Positions 8,900 to 17,631 of a stretch of DNA of 64,000 bases are shown here, one piece after another (the stretch's first letter is position 1; each line of letters starts with the position of its first letter). Made by a program: the position numbers and the translations under genes. The stretch is from Modestobacter marinus. GTDB lineage: Bacteria > Actinomycetota > Actinomycetes > Mycobacteriales > Geodermatophilaceae. Below the pieces are notes generated by a model. It saw nothing but the letters and a program-made list of their open reading frames with translations. It was not told where the DNA came from and made no database searches. The stretch lies in NCBI RefSeq assembly GCF_011758655.1, contig NZ_JAAMPA010000001.1, positions 2,728,001 through 2,792,000 on the forward strand. Direction: 5' to 3'.

Positions 8900-9888
8900 G
8901 CGCCGTGGACGACGCCGGGCCGCCGGTCCCCGCCGGTGGGGCACCGGTCCCTGCCGACGGACCGCCGGTCATCGCCGTCGTCGGGCCGACCGCCACCGGC
9001 AAGACGGCGCTGGCCGTCGCGCTGGCGCAGCGGCTGGCCGGGGCCGGCGCCGGGGGAGAGGTGGTCAACGCCGACTCCATGCAGCTCTATCGCGGGATGG
9101 ACATCGGCACCGCCAAGCCGACCGAGGACGAGCGCGACGGCGTGCCGCACCACCTGCTGGACCTGTGGCACGTCCGGGAGCCGGCCTCGGTGGCCGAGTA
9201 CCGGCAGCGCGCCCGCGCCGAGGTCGACCGGCTCCGCGCTGCCGGCGTCGTCCCGCTGCTGGTGGGGGGCTCGGGGCTCTACGTGCGCGCGGTGCTGGAC
9301 GAGCTGGACTTCCCCGGCACCGACCCGGTGGTGCGGGCCCGGCTGACCGCGGAGCTGGAAGCCCAGGGCACGGCGGTGCTGCACGCCCGGCTGGCGGCGC
9401 TGGACCCGGCTGCCGCGGCGGCGATCCTCCCGGGCAACGGCCGGCGGGTGGTCCGGGCGCTGGAGGTGATCGAGCTGACCGGGCAGCCCTTCACCGCGAC
9501 GCTGCCTGCCCCGAAGCCGCACTACCCGGCGATCACGGTGGGGCTGGACCGGGCGCCCGACGAGCTGGACGACCGGGTGGCCCGCCGGGTCGACGCGATG
9601 TGGGCGGCCGGCTTCGTCGACGAGGTCGCCGCGCTCGCCGACGACGGGTTGCGCGAGGGGCCGACCGCGTCCCGTGCCCTGGGGTACGCGCAGGTCCTCC
9701 AGCAGTTCGACGGGGCGCTCACCGCGCAGGAGGCGCGCGAGCGGACGGTCACCACCACCCGCCGGTTCGTCCGCCGGCAGCGGTCCTGGTTCCGCCGCGA
9801 CGCCGGCACCGTGTGGTTCGACGCGGCCCGGCCGGACCTGCTCGACGCCGTCCTCACCGTGATCGCCGACCGTACGATCGACCGGTGA
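8896..9888 (+). CDS. miaA: tRNA dimethylallyltransferase MiaA
   Basis: Transfers the dimethylallyl group of DMAPP to A37 of tRNA, giving i6A, the substrate of MiaB. 330 aa from a GTG overlapping the upstream stop. The P-loop GPTATGKT is at residues 31-38 after a Pro/Ala-rich extension. Other family motifs are NADSMQLYRGMDIGTAKPT, LVGGSGLYVRAV, GNGRRVVRALEV and the C-terminal RRFVRRQRSWFRRD. The stop overlaps the dapF start by four bases. Confidence 0.97.
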   Translation: MSAVDDAGPPVPAGGAPVPADGPPVIAVVGPTATGKTALAVALAQRLAGAGAGGEVVNADSMQLYRGMDIGTAKPTEDERDGVPHHLLDLWHVREPASVAEYRQRARAEVDRLRAAGVVPLLVGGSGLYVRAVLDELDFPGTDPVVRARLTAELEAQGTAVLHARLAALDPAAAAAILPGNGRRVVRALEVIELTGQPFTATLPAPKPHYPAITVGLDRAPDELDDRVARRVDAMWAAGFVDEVAALADDGLREGPTASRALGYAQVLQQFDGALTAQEARERTVTTTRRFVRRQRSWFRRDAGTVWFDAARPDLLDAVLTVIADRTIDR

Positions 9889-10772
9889 TCGACAGCTCCG
9901 ACCCGCGGGTCCTCCTCGGCCACGGCACCGAGAACGACTTCGTCGTCCTGCCCGACCCCGACGGGGACGGGTGGCCGGAGGCACGGCTGGACGCCGACCT
10001 GGTGCGCCGGCTCTGCGACCGTCGCGCCGGGCTCGGCGGGGACGGCGTGCTGCGCGTGGTCCGCAGCCGGCACGTGCCCGACGCCGCGGACGTGCTGGGC
10101 GACGCGCTGGCCGACTGCGAGTGGTTCATGGACCACCGCAACGCCGACGGCTCGTTCGCGGAGATGTGCGGCAACGGCATCCGGCTGTTCCTGCACGTGC
10201 TGCTGGCCGAGGGGCTGCTGGAGCGGGCGGTCGCCGAGGCCGGCGTCCTGGTCGGCACCCGCGGCGGGCCCCGCCGGGTGGGCGCCCGGCCCGACGGCGG
10301 CTACTGGGTCGACATGGGCCCGGCGGTCCCGCTGGGCCGCAGCGCGGCGCGGATCGCCGGTGTGACCCACCCGGGCGTGGGGGTGTCGATGGGCAACCCG
10401 CACCTGGTCTGCCTGACCGACGTCGAGGTCGACACCCTGGACCTCGAGGCGCTGCCCGGGGTCGACGACGCGATGTTCCCCGAGGGCGTCAACGTCGAGA
10501 TGGTGAACGTGCTCCCGCCCGAGGGCACCTGCGCGCACGTGCGGCTACGGGTCCACGAGCGGGGCGTGGGGGAGACCCGCTCCTGCGGCACCGGCGCGTG
10601 CGCCGCGGCCTACGCCGCGCTGGAGGCCGCCGGCGACAGCACCGGGACGGTCCTCGTCGACGTGCCGGGCGGCCGGCTGTCGGTGCAGTTCGACGGGGTG
10701 ACGACGGTGCTCTCCGGCCCGGCGGTCGTCGTCGCCACCGGGACCCTCAGCCGGGAGTGGCTCGCCGGCTGA
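9885..10772 (+). CDS. dapF: Diaminopimelate epimerase
   Basis: Converts LL- to meso-diaminopimelate for lysine and peptidoglycan synthesis, 295 aa. The two catalytic cysteines are C95 in EMCGNGIR and C234 in RSCGTGAC. The N-terminal GHGTENDFVVLPD segment and the MGNPHLV motif are also typical. GTG start overlaps miaA (GTGA). Translational coupling of miaA and dapF is conserved in actinobacteria. Confidence 0.97.
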   Translation: MIDSSDPRVLLGHGTENDFVVLPDPDGDGWPEARLDADLVRRLCDRRAGLGGDGVLRVVRSRHVPDAADVLGDALADCEWFMDHRNADGSFAEMCGNGIRLFLHVLLAEGLLERAVAEAGVLVGTRGGPRRVGARPDGGYWVDMGPAVPLGRSAARIAGVTHPGVGVSMGNPHLVCLTDVEVDTLDLEALPGVDDAMFPEGVNVEMVNVLPPEGTCAHVRLRVHERGVGETRSCGTGACAAAYAALEAAGDSTGTVLVDVPGGRLSVQFDGVTTVLSGPAVVVATGTLSREWLAG

Positions 10773-10796
10773 GGGCCCCGGCATCGCGGACGCCGG

Positions 10797-10997
10797 TCAG
10801 GGACGGTCGGGCTCGTCGGCCCGCGTCTCGGGGTCGTCGGTGGGCGCCTCGGGCTTGTCGCCGGGGCCCACGTTCCCCGTGCCGCGGGGCTCGCCGCGGC
10901 CGGTGTCCTGGTCGGCGCCGCCGAAGACGTTGCGCGGCGGGTCGAGGCCGGCGGGGTCGCGGCCGGGGTCGTCGATCTCCTCGTCAGGGCTGGTCAT
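10797..10997 (-). CDS. Small acidic hypothetical protein
   Basis: 66 aa, very rich in Asp, Pro and Gly, with no predicted secondary structure or membrane segment; probably disordered. A GAGAGG ribosome-binding site precedes the ATG. It lies between dapF (convergent) and the MFS gene. No function can be assigned; it is supported only by its ribosome-binding site and by the lack of another explanation for the gap. Confidence 0.45.
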   Translation of the reverse strand: MTSPDEEIDDPGRDPAGLDPPRNVFGGADQDTGRGEPRGTGNVGPGDKPEAPTDDPETRADEPDRP

Positions 10998-11046
10998 CGT
11001 CGTCCTCTCGAGCGGTGGACCGTGTCCCCGCCGCCCTACCCGGCAC

Positions 11047-11070
11047 CCGGCCGGCCAATCCGCCGGCCGG
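11047..11070 (-). terminator. Terminator of the MFS transporter gene
   Basis: A 9-base-pair stem CCGGCCGGC/GCCGGCCGG with loop CAATCC, directly after the stop codon on the minus strand. Confidence 0.6.
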
Positions 11071-12384
11071 TCAGCCGGACCGCTCGGGGTCGCTGCCGGC
11101 GGTCGACGCCCGGGCCTCGGGCACCGTCGGCACCCCGGCGGCCGGTGCGTCCGGCCCGTCGGGCAGGTCGCGCATGTGCATCAGGGGGCTCGCGACCACC
11201 CAGCCGGCCGCCAGCAGCTGACCGGCGACGGCGATCCAGAGGGTGGGCAGCACCCCCAGCCAGGTGCCGAGGACGCCGCCGAGCAGCCCGCCCAGCGGCA
11301 TGGTGCCGTAGACCAGGAAGCGCACCGAGGCGTTCATCCGGCCCAGCAGCGCCGGCGGGCACAGCCGCTGCCGGAAGCTGACCTGGGTGATGTTGTAGAC
11401 CACCACCGACCAGCTGAAGCCGATCTGGCCGAGGACCAGGAGCACCAGCGGGGCGCCGGTGGCGGCCAGTGGGGTCAGTGCGGTGAACGGCACCACCACC
11501 ATGACCGCCAGCGGGATCGCCCGGCCTTCGCCGACGGTGCGGGCGAAGCGCGCGGCCGTCGCCGCACCGACCAGGCCGCCCACCGCGCCGGCGGAGAAGA
11601 CCAGGCCCAGCGCGCTCTCCGGCAGCTCCAGCCGGCGCAGTGCGTAGAGCACCAGCAGGGTCGTGGTGATCGTGGAGAACAGGTTCGACGTCCCGGTGCA
11701 GGCCACGATCCGGCGGAGCAGCGGCTGGTGGACGACGAAGGACAGCCCTTCGGCGATCTCGGCGCGCAGCGACCGCCGCCCGGCCCGGTCGGGGACCGTG
11801 TCCGGGCGCTGGATGCGGCGGATGAAGAACGCCGAGAGGAGGAAGGAGAGCGCGTCCAGGGCGATCAGCAACGGGGCGCCGATCACCCGCAGCAGCCCAC
11901 CGGCGATGGCCGGGCCGGCCACCTGGGCGACGGCCCGGCTGGCCTCCAACTTGCCGTTGCCGTCGACGAGCTGGTCGCGGTCGACCAGGGCGGGCAGGTA
12001 GCTCTGGTACGCGACGTCGAAGAAGACGGTGGCCGTACCGGTGGCCGCCGCGACGACGAACAGCTGCCCGAGGGTGAGGACGTCCAGGAGGTAGGCGATC
12101 GGCAGGGTCGCCAGCACCACGGCCCGCACCACGTCGGCGGTCACCAGCACCCGCTTGCGCCGCCAGCGGTCGACCCAGGCGCCGGCCGGCAGCCCGATCA
12201 GCAGGAAGGCGGCGGTCTCCAGCGCGGTCAGGACGCCCATCTCCAGCGGCGTCGCGTCCAGCAGCGAGACGGCCAGCACCGGCAGGGCCAGCAGGGTCAC
12301 CTGGGTGCCGACCTGGCTGACCGTCTCCGCGGCCCACAGCTGGCGGAAGTCGTGGTGCCGCAGCAGGCTCCGGTCCCGGGTCAC
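11071..12384 (-). CDS. MFS transporter (EntS-like MFS_3 family)
   Basis: Major facilitator of 437 aa with about 12 membrane helices. The start HHDFRQLWAAETVSQVGTQVTLLALP and the loop GAWVDRWRRKRVLV (conserved motif A between helices 2 and 3) are typical of the EntS/MFS_3 group of small-molecule exporters. The substrate cannot be read from sequence. GTG start. The divergent ArsR-like regulator 70 bases away and the ATTG/CAAT palindrome between them suggest it is repressed until an inducer is present. The C-terminal 40 residues are Pro/Ala-rich and cytoplasmic. Confidence 0.85.
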   Translation of the reverse strand: MTRDRSLLRHHDFRQLWAAETVSQVGTQVTLLALPVLAVSLLDATPLEMGVLTALETAAFLLIGLPAGAWVDRWRRKRVLVTADVVRAVVLATLPIAYLLDVLTLGQLFVVAAATGTATVFFDVAYQSYLPALVDRDQLVDGNGKLEASRAVAQVAGPAIAGGLLRVIGAPLLIALDALSFLLSAFFIRRIQRPDTVPDRAGRRSLRAEIAEGLSFVVHQPLLRRIVACTGTSNLFSTITTTLLVLYALRRLELPESALGLVFSAGAVGGLVGAATAARFARTVGEGRAIPLAVMVVVPFTALTPLAATGAPLVLLVLGQIGFSWSVVVYNITQVSFRQRLCPPALLGRMNASVRFLVYGTMPLGGLLGGVLGTWLGVLPTLWIAVAGQLLAAGWVVASPLMHMRDLPDGPDAPAAGVPTVPEARASTAGSDPERSG

Positions 12385-12411
12385 CGGCGCAGCGTCCCGC
12401 TACTGGTTGGG

Positions 12412-12422
12412 GATTGTCAATC
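12412..12422. promoter_or_regulatory. Palindromic operator candidate between the MFS gene and its regulator
   Basis: GATTG-T-CAATC, a perfect five-base inverted repeat around one base, 28 bases upstream of the MFS start and 33 bases upstream of the regulator start. AT-rich ATTG...CAAT palindromes are a common binding pattern for ArsR-type repressors. It stands out in an otherwise GC-rich gap. Confidence 0.5.
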
Positions 12423-12454
12423 ACTGTCTCGCGGCGACGTCCTACGCTGCCGGC

Positions 12455-12994
12455 ATGGGTGAGACGGAGGCCGGTGCGGGAGCGCGACGGTTCGTCGGCG
12501 AGCGCCGTCCGGCCACCGACGCCGAGGCGCGCGCCCTGGCCTCCGCCGTCCGGTTGCGGATCCTGCGGCTGTGCCTGGACGAGCCGCTGACCAACAAGGA
12601 GATCGCCGCTCGGCTGGGCCGCAACCCGGCCACCGTGCTGCACCACGTGCGCACCCTGGTCGACAACGGCTTCCTCGCCGCCGAGGGGGAGCGGCGGGGC
12701 GCCCGGGGTGCCCGGGAGGTGCCCTACCGGGCGACCGGGAAGAGCTGGCTGATGGACGGCGCCAGTGCGCCGGGAGCCGCCCGGGACCCACTGCTGGCCG
12801 CGTTCCTGGAGGAGGTGGGCCTCGTGGGCGAGGCCCAGCTGCAGAGCACCCGGATCGGGCTGCGGCTGGGCGCAGCAGACCTGGCCGAGTTCCGGGAGCG
12901 GCTGTACGGGCTGCTGGACGAGTACGCCACCCGGCCGGCTCACCCGGGCGCCGAGCGCTGGTCGCTGTACCTGGGGATGCATCCGGACGTCTGA
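12455..12994 (+). CDS. ArsR-like winged-helix transcriptional regulator
   Basis: 179 aa, DNA-binding domain at about residues 20-75: AVRLRILRLCLDEPLTNKEI is the ArsR-type first helices and AARLGRNPATVLHHVRTLVDNGFL the recognition helix and wing lead. The C-terminal half is helical and lacks the metal-binding cysteines of ArsR/SmtB sensors, so the ligand is probably organic. Divergent from the MFS exporter, which it likely represses together with itself through the palindrome at 12412. ATG at 12455 was chosen; the reading frame is open further upstream but has no start with a ribosome-binding site. Confidence 0.8.
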   Translation: MGETEAGAGARRFVGERRPATDAEARALASAVRLRILRLCLDEPLTNKEIAARLGRNPATVLHHVRTLVDNGFLAAEGERRGARGAREVPYRATGKSWLMDGASAPGAARDPLLAAFLEEVGLVGEAQLQSTRIGLRLGAADLAEFRERLYGLLDEYATRPAHPGAERWSLYLGMHPDV

Positions 12995-13073
12995 GGTGTT
13001 GTACCCCGCGATGACAACAGGTGATGTGACAAGTCGTTCGCCCCACGTGCAGGGGCGTGCCACGCTGGAGACG

Positions 13074-14570
13074 ATGACGACAGCCCAGAACCGCGCGATC
13101 CTCGACGGGGCCGAAGCCCGCGTCGACAAGGCGCTCGCGAGCATGCCCGACACCAAGCCCGCGCCGGCCGGCCAGTGGGACGCCGACGACGACACCACCG
13201 GCTCCTACGTCAAGGAGGAGCGCGGCGCACTCCGTCGGGTCGCGGGCCTCGGCACCGAGCTCACCGACGTCACCGAGGTCGAGTACCGGCAGCTCCGCCT
13301 GGAGCGGGTCGTCCTGGTCGGCGTCTGGACCGAGGGGACGGTGGCCGACGCCCAGCGGTCGCTGACGGAGCTCGCGGCGCTCGCCGAGACCGCCGGTTCC
13401 CAGGTCCTCGACGCGCTGATCCAGCGCCGCGACAAGCCGGACCCGGCCACCTACGTCGGCTCGGGCAAGGCCGCCGAGCTGCGTGAGGTCGTCGCAGCCA
13501 CCGGCGCGGACACGGTGATCTGCGACGGCGAGTTGGCTCCTGGCCAGCTCAACCAGCTGGAGAAGGTGCTCAAGGTCAAGGTCGTCGACCGGACCGCCCT
13601 GATCCTGGACATCTTCGCCCAGCACGCCACCAGCCGGGAGGGCAAGGCCCAGGTCGAGCTGGCGCAGATGCAGTACATGCTGCCCCGGCTGCGCGGCTGG
13701 GGTGAGTCGCTGAGCCGGCAGGCCGGTGGCCGGGTCGCCGGCGGTGGCGGCATCGGCACCCGTGGTCCGGGTGAGACGAAGATCGAGACCGACCGGCGGC
13801 GGATCCGCTCCCGGGTGAGCAAGCTGCGCAAGGAGATCGCCGGCATGGCGACCGCCCGCACGACGCAGCGCAACTCCCGCGACCGCAACGCGACGCCGAG
13901 CGTGGCGATCGCCGGCTACACCAACGCCGGCAAGTCCAGCCTGCTCAACCAGCTCACCGACGCCGGCGTGCTGGTGCAGGACGCGCTGTTCGCCACTCTG
14001 GACCCGACCGTCCGCCGGGCGCAGACGCCCGAGGGGCGCGAGTACACGATGACCGACACCGTCGGCTTCGTCCGCCACCTGCCGCACCAGCTGGTCGACG
14101 CCTTCCGGTCCACGCTGGAGGAGGTGGCCGCCGCCGACCTGCTCGTGCACGTCGTGGACGGGTCCGACTCCGACCCGCTCGGCCAGATCGACGCGGTGCA
14201 CACGGTGCTCAACGAGATCGACGCCGCGGCCGTGCCGGAGCTCATCGTCGTGAACAAGGTCGACGCCATGACCGAGGAGGACATGCTGGCCCTGCGCCAG
14301 GCGCTCCCCGGGGCGATGTGGGTCTCCGCCCGGACGGGCGAGGGCATCGAGGCGCTGCGCGACGTGATCGCCCAGCGGCTGCCGCACCCGCACATCGACG
14401 TCGAGGTGCTCGTGCCCTACGACCGGGGTGACCTGGTCGCCCGGGTGCACCGGGACGGCGAGGTCGTCGAGGAGGCGCACGAGGCCACCGGGACCCGGTT
14501 GACCGCGCGGGTCGACGCGGGCCTGGCCGCGCAGCTCGAGGGCTTCACGGCCCCGGCCGTCGAGCACTGA
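13074..14570 (+). CDS. hflX: GTPase HflX (50S ribosome-associated)
   Basis: Ribosome-binding GTPase that splits or rescues stalled ribosomes, 498 aa. The N-terminal HflX domain includes DPATYVGSGKAAELREVV and the glycine-rich linker RVAGGGGIGTRGPGETKIETDRR. The G domain has G1 GYTNAGKSS (about residues 281-289), G3 DTVGF and G4 NKVD. The ATG at 13074 has GGAG five bases upstream; an in-frame ATG at 13014 is possible. Position between dapF and lexA matches other actinobacteria. A weak TGTTGT/ACAACA inverted repeat (12997-13019) lies upstream. Confidence 0.95.
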   Translation: MTTAQNRAILDGAEARVDKALASMPDTKPAPAGQWDADDDTTGSYVKEERGALRRVAGLGTELTDVTEVEYRQLRLERVVLVGVWTEGTVADAQRSLTELAALAETAGSQVLDALIQRRDKPDPATYVGSGKAAELREVVAATGADTVICDGELAPGQLNQLEKVLKVKVVDRTALILDIFAQHATSREGKAQVELAQMQYMLPRLRGWGESLSRQAGGRVAGGGGIGTRGPGETKIETDRRRIRSRVSKLRKEIAGMATARTTQRNSRDRNATPSVAIAGYTNAGKSSLLNQLTDAGVLVQDALFATLDPTVRRAQTPEGREYTMTDTVGFVRHLPHQLVDAFRSTLEEVAAADLLVHVVDGSDSDPLGQIDAVHTVLNEIDAAAVPELIVVNKVDAMTEEDMLALRQALPGAMWVSARTGEGIEALRDVIAQRLPHPHIDVEVLVPYDRGDLVARVHRDGEVVEEAHEATGTRLTARVDAGLAAQLEGFTAPAVEH

Positions 14571-14574
14571 CGCG

Positions 14575-14624
14575 CGACCCCGCTGCCGCCGGCGCACACG
14601 TGTCACGCCGCGGCAGCGGGGTCG
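14575..14624 (+). terminator. Terminator of hflX
   Basis: A 14-base-pair stem CGACCCCGCTGCCG/CGGCAGCGGGGTCG (14575-14588 with 14611-14624), loop 22 bases, four bases after the hflX stop. Confidence 0.75.
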
Positions 14625-14676
14625 GCGGACCGCCCGGTGGATCACGACCAGGTCACGGCCCCGGTACCGTGACGCG

Positions 14677-15405
14677 GTGACCAGGGGAGCGGTGGACCGC
14701 ATGGCGACCGCCGCCGACCGGCCGGTCCCACGGGTGGTGGGCGTGGGCCGGCCGCCGTGGTGGGTCCTGCTCCTCGCCGCCCTGGTCACCGTCGGGGTCA
14801 CCGTCAACCTGCTGGGCCGCGGGTGGCTGGAGCGGATGGACCTGCGGGTCTCCGAGGTGACCAGCGTCTGGGCGCTGCGGGACTCGTGGGCCTACTGGCC
14901 GATCTGGGTGGTCACCCAGCTGGGCGGGCGGGTGACGATCCTCGTCGTGCTGGCCGGCCTGGTCACCTGGCTGGCCGTGCGGGAGCGGACCCTCGTGCCG
15001 CTGGTCCGGGTGGTCGTCGCGTTGGCCCTGCTCACCACCGTGGTCTACGCCTTCAAGTGGGGCACCGGCCGCACGGCCCCGGCCTTCCCCGGGTCGTTCT
15101 TCCACCAGGACGGGGCCAGCTACCCCTCGGGCCACGTGGCGAACGCCGTCCTGATGTGGGGCGTGGCCCGGTGGCAGGCCGTCGAGTACCGTCTGCCCGC
15201 CGGCGTGCAGCGGGCCGCCTGGCTGCTCAGCGTGCTGGGGCCGGTGGCGACGGGAGTGGCCATGGTGGCGCTGGACTTCCACTGGGTCACCGACGCGGTG
15301 GTCGGGCTCTCGGTCGGGCTCCTGCTGTTGGGCGTGGTTCACGCACTGGACGCTGCCGTGCTGTCACGCTGGGTCGGTGCCAGAGCCGGCCGATCCGAGG
15401 CGTAG
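14677..15405 (+). CDS. PAP2-superfamily membrane phosphatase
   Basis: Lipid phosphatase-type protein of 242 aa with about six membrane helices. The three phosphatase motifs are present in variant form: K127 in KWGTGRTAP, PSGH with H153 in SYPSGHVAN, and FHWVTD with H202. It probably acts on a lipid phosphate or pyrophosphate such as phosphatidate or undecaprenyl pyrophosphate. GTG start. The end overlaps the next gene by 29 bases, so the two are likely co-transcribed. Confidence 0.85.
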   Translation: MTRGAVDRMATAADRPVPRVVGVGRPPWWVLLLAALVTVGVTVNLLGRGWLERMDLRVSEVTSVWALRDSWAYWPIWVVTQLGGRVTILVVLAGLVTWLAVRERTLVPLVRVVVALALLTTVVYAFKWGTGRTAPAFPGSFFHQDGASYPSGHVANAVLMWGVARWQAVEYRLPAGVQRAAWLLSVLGPVATGVAMVALDFHWVTDAVVGLSVGLLLLGVVHALDAAVLSRWVGARAGRSEA

Positions 15406-16456
15406 CGGCGCCACCCGCCGCAGGACGGCGGCGGGCGCCGCCCTCTGTGCGCCCGCCGGCCTGCTGCTCGCGCTGCTGCCGGCCGGGTCCGCGGCTGCCG
15501 ACGACGGGGCCGCTCCCTACGGCGAGCCGGTCACCCGGTGCGAGGTCACCGACCCGCGGCTCCCCGAGCTCTCCGGCCTGGCCGGCGCCGGGGACACGAT
15601 GCTCGCGATGAACGACGGCGGCGACCGCGTCGAGGTGCTGCTGCTCGACGGAGCCTGCGCGGTGGGCGAGGTGCGCTCCGCGGAGGTCGACCCCTACGAC
15701 CCGGAGGACCTCGCCCTCGCCGTCGACGGCACCCTCTGGGTCGCCGACATCGGCGACAACGCGCAGAGCCGGGAGACGGTGGCGCTGATCGGCCTCCGCC
15801 CGGACGGGACCACGGTGCTGACCAGGCTGACCTACCCCGACGGGGCGCACGACGCCGAGGCGCTCCTGCTCGCGCCCGACGGCACCCCGTACCTGGTGAC
15901 CAAGGAGGTGCTCGGCGCCAGCTCCGTGTACCGCCCCGATGCGCCCCTCGCCGACGGGGCCACCGTGCCGATGAGCCAGGTGGCGACGCTCGGTTTCACG
16001 TTGACCGGCACGCCGGGCGGTCCGGTGGGCCGGGCCGGACAGTTGATGGTCACCGGTGGTGCGGTCTCCACGGACGGCTCGCGCATCGCCCTGCGGACCT
16101 ACACCGACGCCTACGTCTGGCCGCTGAGCGGCTCGGACGTCGCCGGAGCGCTGGCCGGGTCGCCGGTGCGGGTGCCGCTGCCGGAGGCACCCCAGGGGGA
16201 GGCCATCACCTTCGCGGCCAACGACCGGGACCTGCTGGTCGCCGGCGAGGGGCTGCCCGCGGTGGTCACCCAGGTGCCCGCCACCGGTGACCTGGCGGGC
16301 ACCGCCCCGGCGGACCCGGCGGCGGCCACCGAGGACGCGGCCGGGTCGCTGGCGACCGCCGGTGGGGTGGAGCCGCTGACCGCCGGTCTCATCGCCGCCT
16401 CCGTGGCCACCGTCCTCGTGTGGCTGGGCGGCAAGCTGCGGCGGCGCCCGGCCTGA
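15377..16456 (+). CDS. Secreted/anchored beta-propeller-like hypothetical protein
   Basis: 359 aa. An N-terminal signal segment (about residues 20-41, ending AGSAAA) is followed by a mature part with repeated strand patterns such as LPELSGLAGAGDTMLAMND, LWVADIGDNAQSRETV and AHDAEALLLAPDGTPYLVTKE, typical of six-bladed-propeller proteins annotated as secreted hypothetical. The C-terminus has one hydrophobic helix (LTAGLIAASVATVLVWLGG) and a KLRRRPA tail, so it is probably surface-tethered; there is no LPXTG motif. GTG start inside the preceding gene. No activity is known. Confidence 0.75.
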   Translation: MPEPADPRRSGATRRRTAAGAALCAPAGLLLALLPAGSAAADDGAAPYGEPVTRCEVTDPRLPELSGLAGAGDTMLAMNDGGDRVEVLLLDGACAVGEVRSAEVDPYDPEDLALAVDGTLWVADIGDNAQSRETVALIGLRPDGTTVLTRLTYPDGAHDAEALLLAPDGTPYLVTKEVLGASSVYRPDAPLADGATVPMSQVATLGFTLTGTPGGPVGRAGQLMVTGGAVSTDGSRIALRTYTDAYVWPLSGSDVAGALAGSPVRVPLPEAPQGEAITFAANDRDLLVAGEGLPAVVTQVPATGDLAGTAPADPAAATEDAAGSLATAGGVEPLTAGLIAASVATVLVWLGGKLRRRPA

Positions 16457-16546
16457 GGGCGGGCGCGGTGGCGACCCGGCCGAGGACCTGGCGGCACGCG
16501 TCGGCGGCGCCCGACCTGAACGGAGGCCCGGCGCCGCCCGCCCGGG

Positions 16547-17365
16547 TCAGACCCGGCGGAGCACGGTGACGACCCGGCCGAGGACCGTGGCGTCGTCGCC
16601 GGGGATGGGCTCGTAGGCGTCGTTGTGCGGCAGGAGCCACACGTGCCCGTCGCGCCGCTTGTACGTCTTGACCGTCGCCTCGCCGTCGATCATCGCGGCG
16701 ACGATCTCGCCGTTCTCTGCGGTCGGCTGCTGCCGGACGACGACCCAGTCACCGTCACAGATCGCCGCGTCGACCATCGAGTCACCGGCCACCTTCAGCA
16801 TGAACAGCGTGCCCTCGCCGACCAGCTCGCGGGGCAGCGGGAAGACGTCCTCGACCGCCTGCTCGGCCAGCACCGGACCGCCGGCCGCGATCCGGCCGAC
16901 CAGGGGCACGTACGTGGGGCGAGGCGTCGTGGCGTCGTCGACGGCACCGGCCGCGCCCGGACCGGCCGGCCCCTCGGCGGCGGGCTCGCTCGTGCCCGTC
17001 GCGGTGGCGTCACCGGGCAGTCGCACGTCGAGCGCACGCGGCCGGTTCGGGTCACGGCGCAACCACCCCTTGCGCTGCAGCACCGACAACTGGTGGGCCA
17101 CCGACGAGGCCGAGGAGAGGCCGACCGCCTCGCCGATCTCCCGGACGGAGGGCGGGTAGCCGCGGCGCTCGATGGAGTCGCGGATGACCTCGAGCACCCG
17201 GCGCTGCCGCTGGGTCAGACCGTCGCCGTCGGCGGACCGGTCGGGGAACTCGCGCACCGCGGCGCCCGCCGCCGTCGGCGCTGCGTCGTCGGCGGGTGTC
17301 GTGCTGGACGCGCCACGCCGCGAGGGACTCGTGCCGCCGCGCGCCTTCGGGCCGTCGACCGCCAT
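16547..17365 (-). CDS. lexA: SOS repressor LexA
   Basis: Repressor of the DNA-damage response that self-cleaves on contact with RecA filaments, 272 aa. A roughly 45-residue disordered extension precedes the winged-helix domain ([20 protein letters not shown], residues 51-70, through about 115). The cleavage site is Ala161-Gly162 in GRIAAGGP, and the catalytic dyad is S196 (GDSMVD) with K233 (ATVKTY). The ATG at 17365 has a GAGGAGG ribosome-binding site; the frame stays open to 17608 across the LexA boxes but that is not coding. Autoregulated through boxes at 17502-17597. Confidence 0.96.
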   Translation of the reverse strand: MAVDGPKARGGTSPSRRGASSTTPADDAAPTAAGAAVREFPDRSADGDGLTQRQRRVLEVIRDSIERRGYPPSVREIGEAVGLSSASSVAHQLSVLQRKGWLRRDPNRPRALDVRLPGDATATGTSEPAAEGPAGPGAAGAVDDATTPRPTYVPLVGRIAAGGPVLAEQAVEDVFPLPRELVGEGTLFMLKVAGDSMVDAAICDGDWVVVRQQPTAENGEIVAAMIDGEATVKTYKRRDGHVWLLPHNDAYEPIPGDDATVLGRVVTVLRRV

Positions 17366-17501
17366 GTGTCCTCCTCGTCCGGCTGCCTCGGCAGCAGTTC
17401 CCGGCGCTCTGCCGCACCGACAGCCGTGTGACCACGGCGAGCCGGGACCGCGGACGCCGCCCTCGATCGCCTCGGAACCGTATCGCCTCCGGGCCCTTCG
17501 T

Positions 17502-17517
17502 TCAAACACGTGTTCGA
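17502..17517. promoter_or_regulatory. LexA box, lexA-proximal
   Basis: TCAAAC-ACGT-GTTCGA, one mismatch from the actinobacterial SOS box TCGAAC-N4-GTTCGA, 136 bases upstream of the lexA start. Probably autoregulates lexA. Confidence 0.8.
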
Positions 17518-17564
17518 AGGAGTCGCCGTGTCGGCGTGTTCCTGTCGGAGGTGTGCGGTAGACA

Positions 17565-17597
17565 TCGCGCAGGCGTTCGATTCGAACGCCTGTTCGA
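17565..17597. promoter_or_regulatory. LexA box cluster upstream of the LysM gene
   Basis: A perfect actinobacterial SOS box TCGAAC-GCCT-GTTCGA occupies 17582-17597, 34 bases before the LysM-gene ATG. One base upstream lies a degenerate copy TCGCGC-AGGC-GTTCGA (17565-17580). The overlap creates a second perfect inverted repeat, AGGCGTTCGA-T-TCGAACGCCT (17571-17591). The LysM gene is therefore expected to be SOS-induced, as its M. tuberculosis counterpart Rv2719c is. Confidence 0.85.
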
Positions 17598-17631
17598 CCG
17601 TCCGGCACCGTGAGACCCCTGGAGCACTCCG

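Noticed and set aside
17571..17597. tRNA T-arm-like GTTCGATTC sequence
   Set aside because: It is explained by the LexA palindromes; no cloverleaf could be built around it, and no tRNA was found elsewhere in the window.
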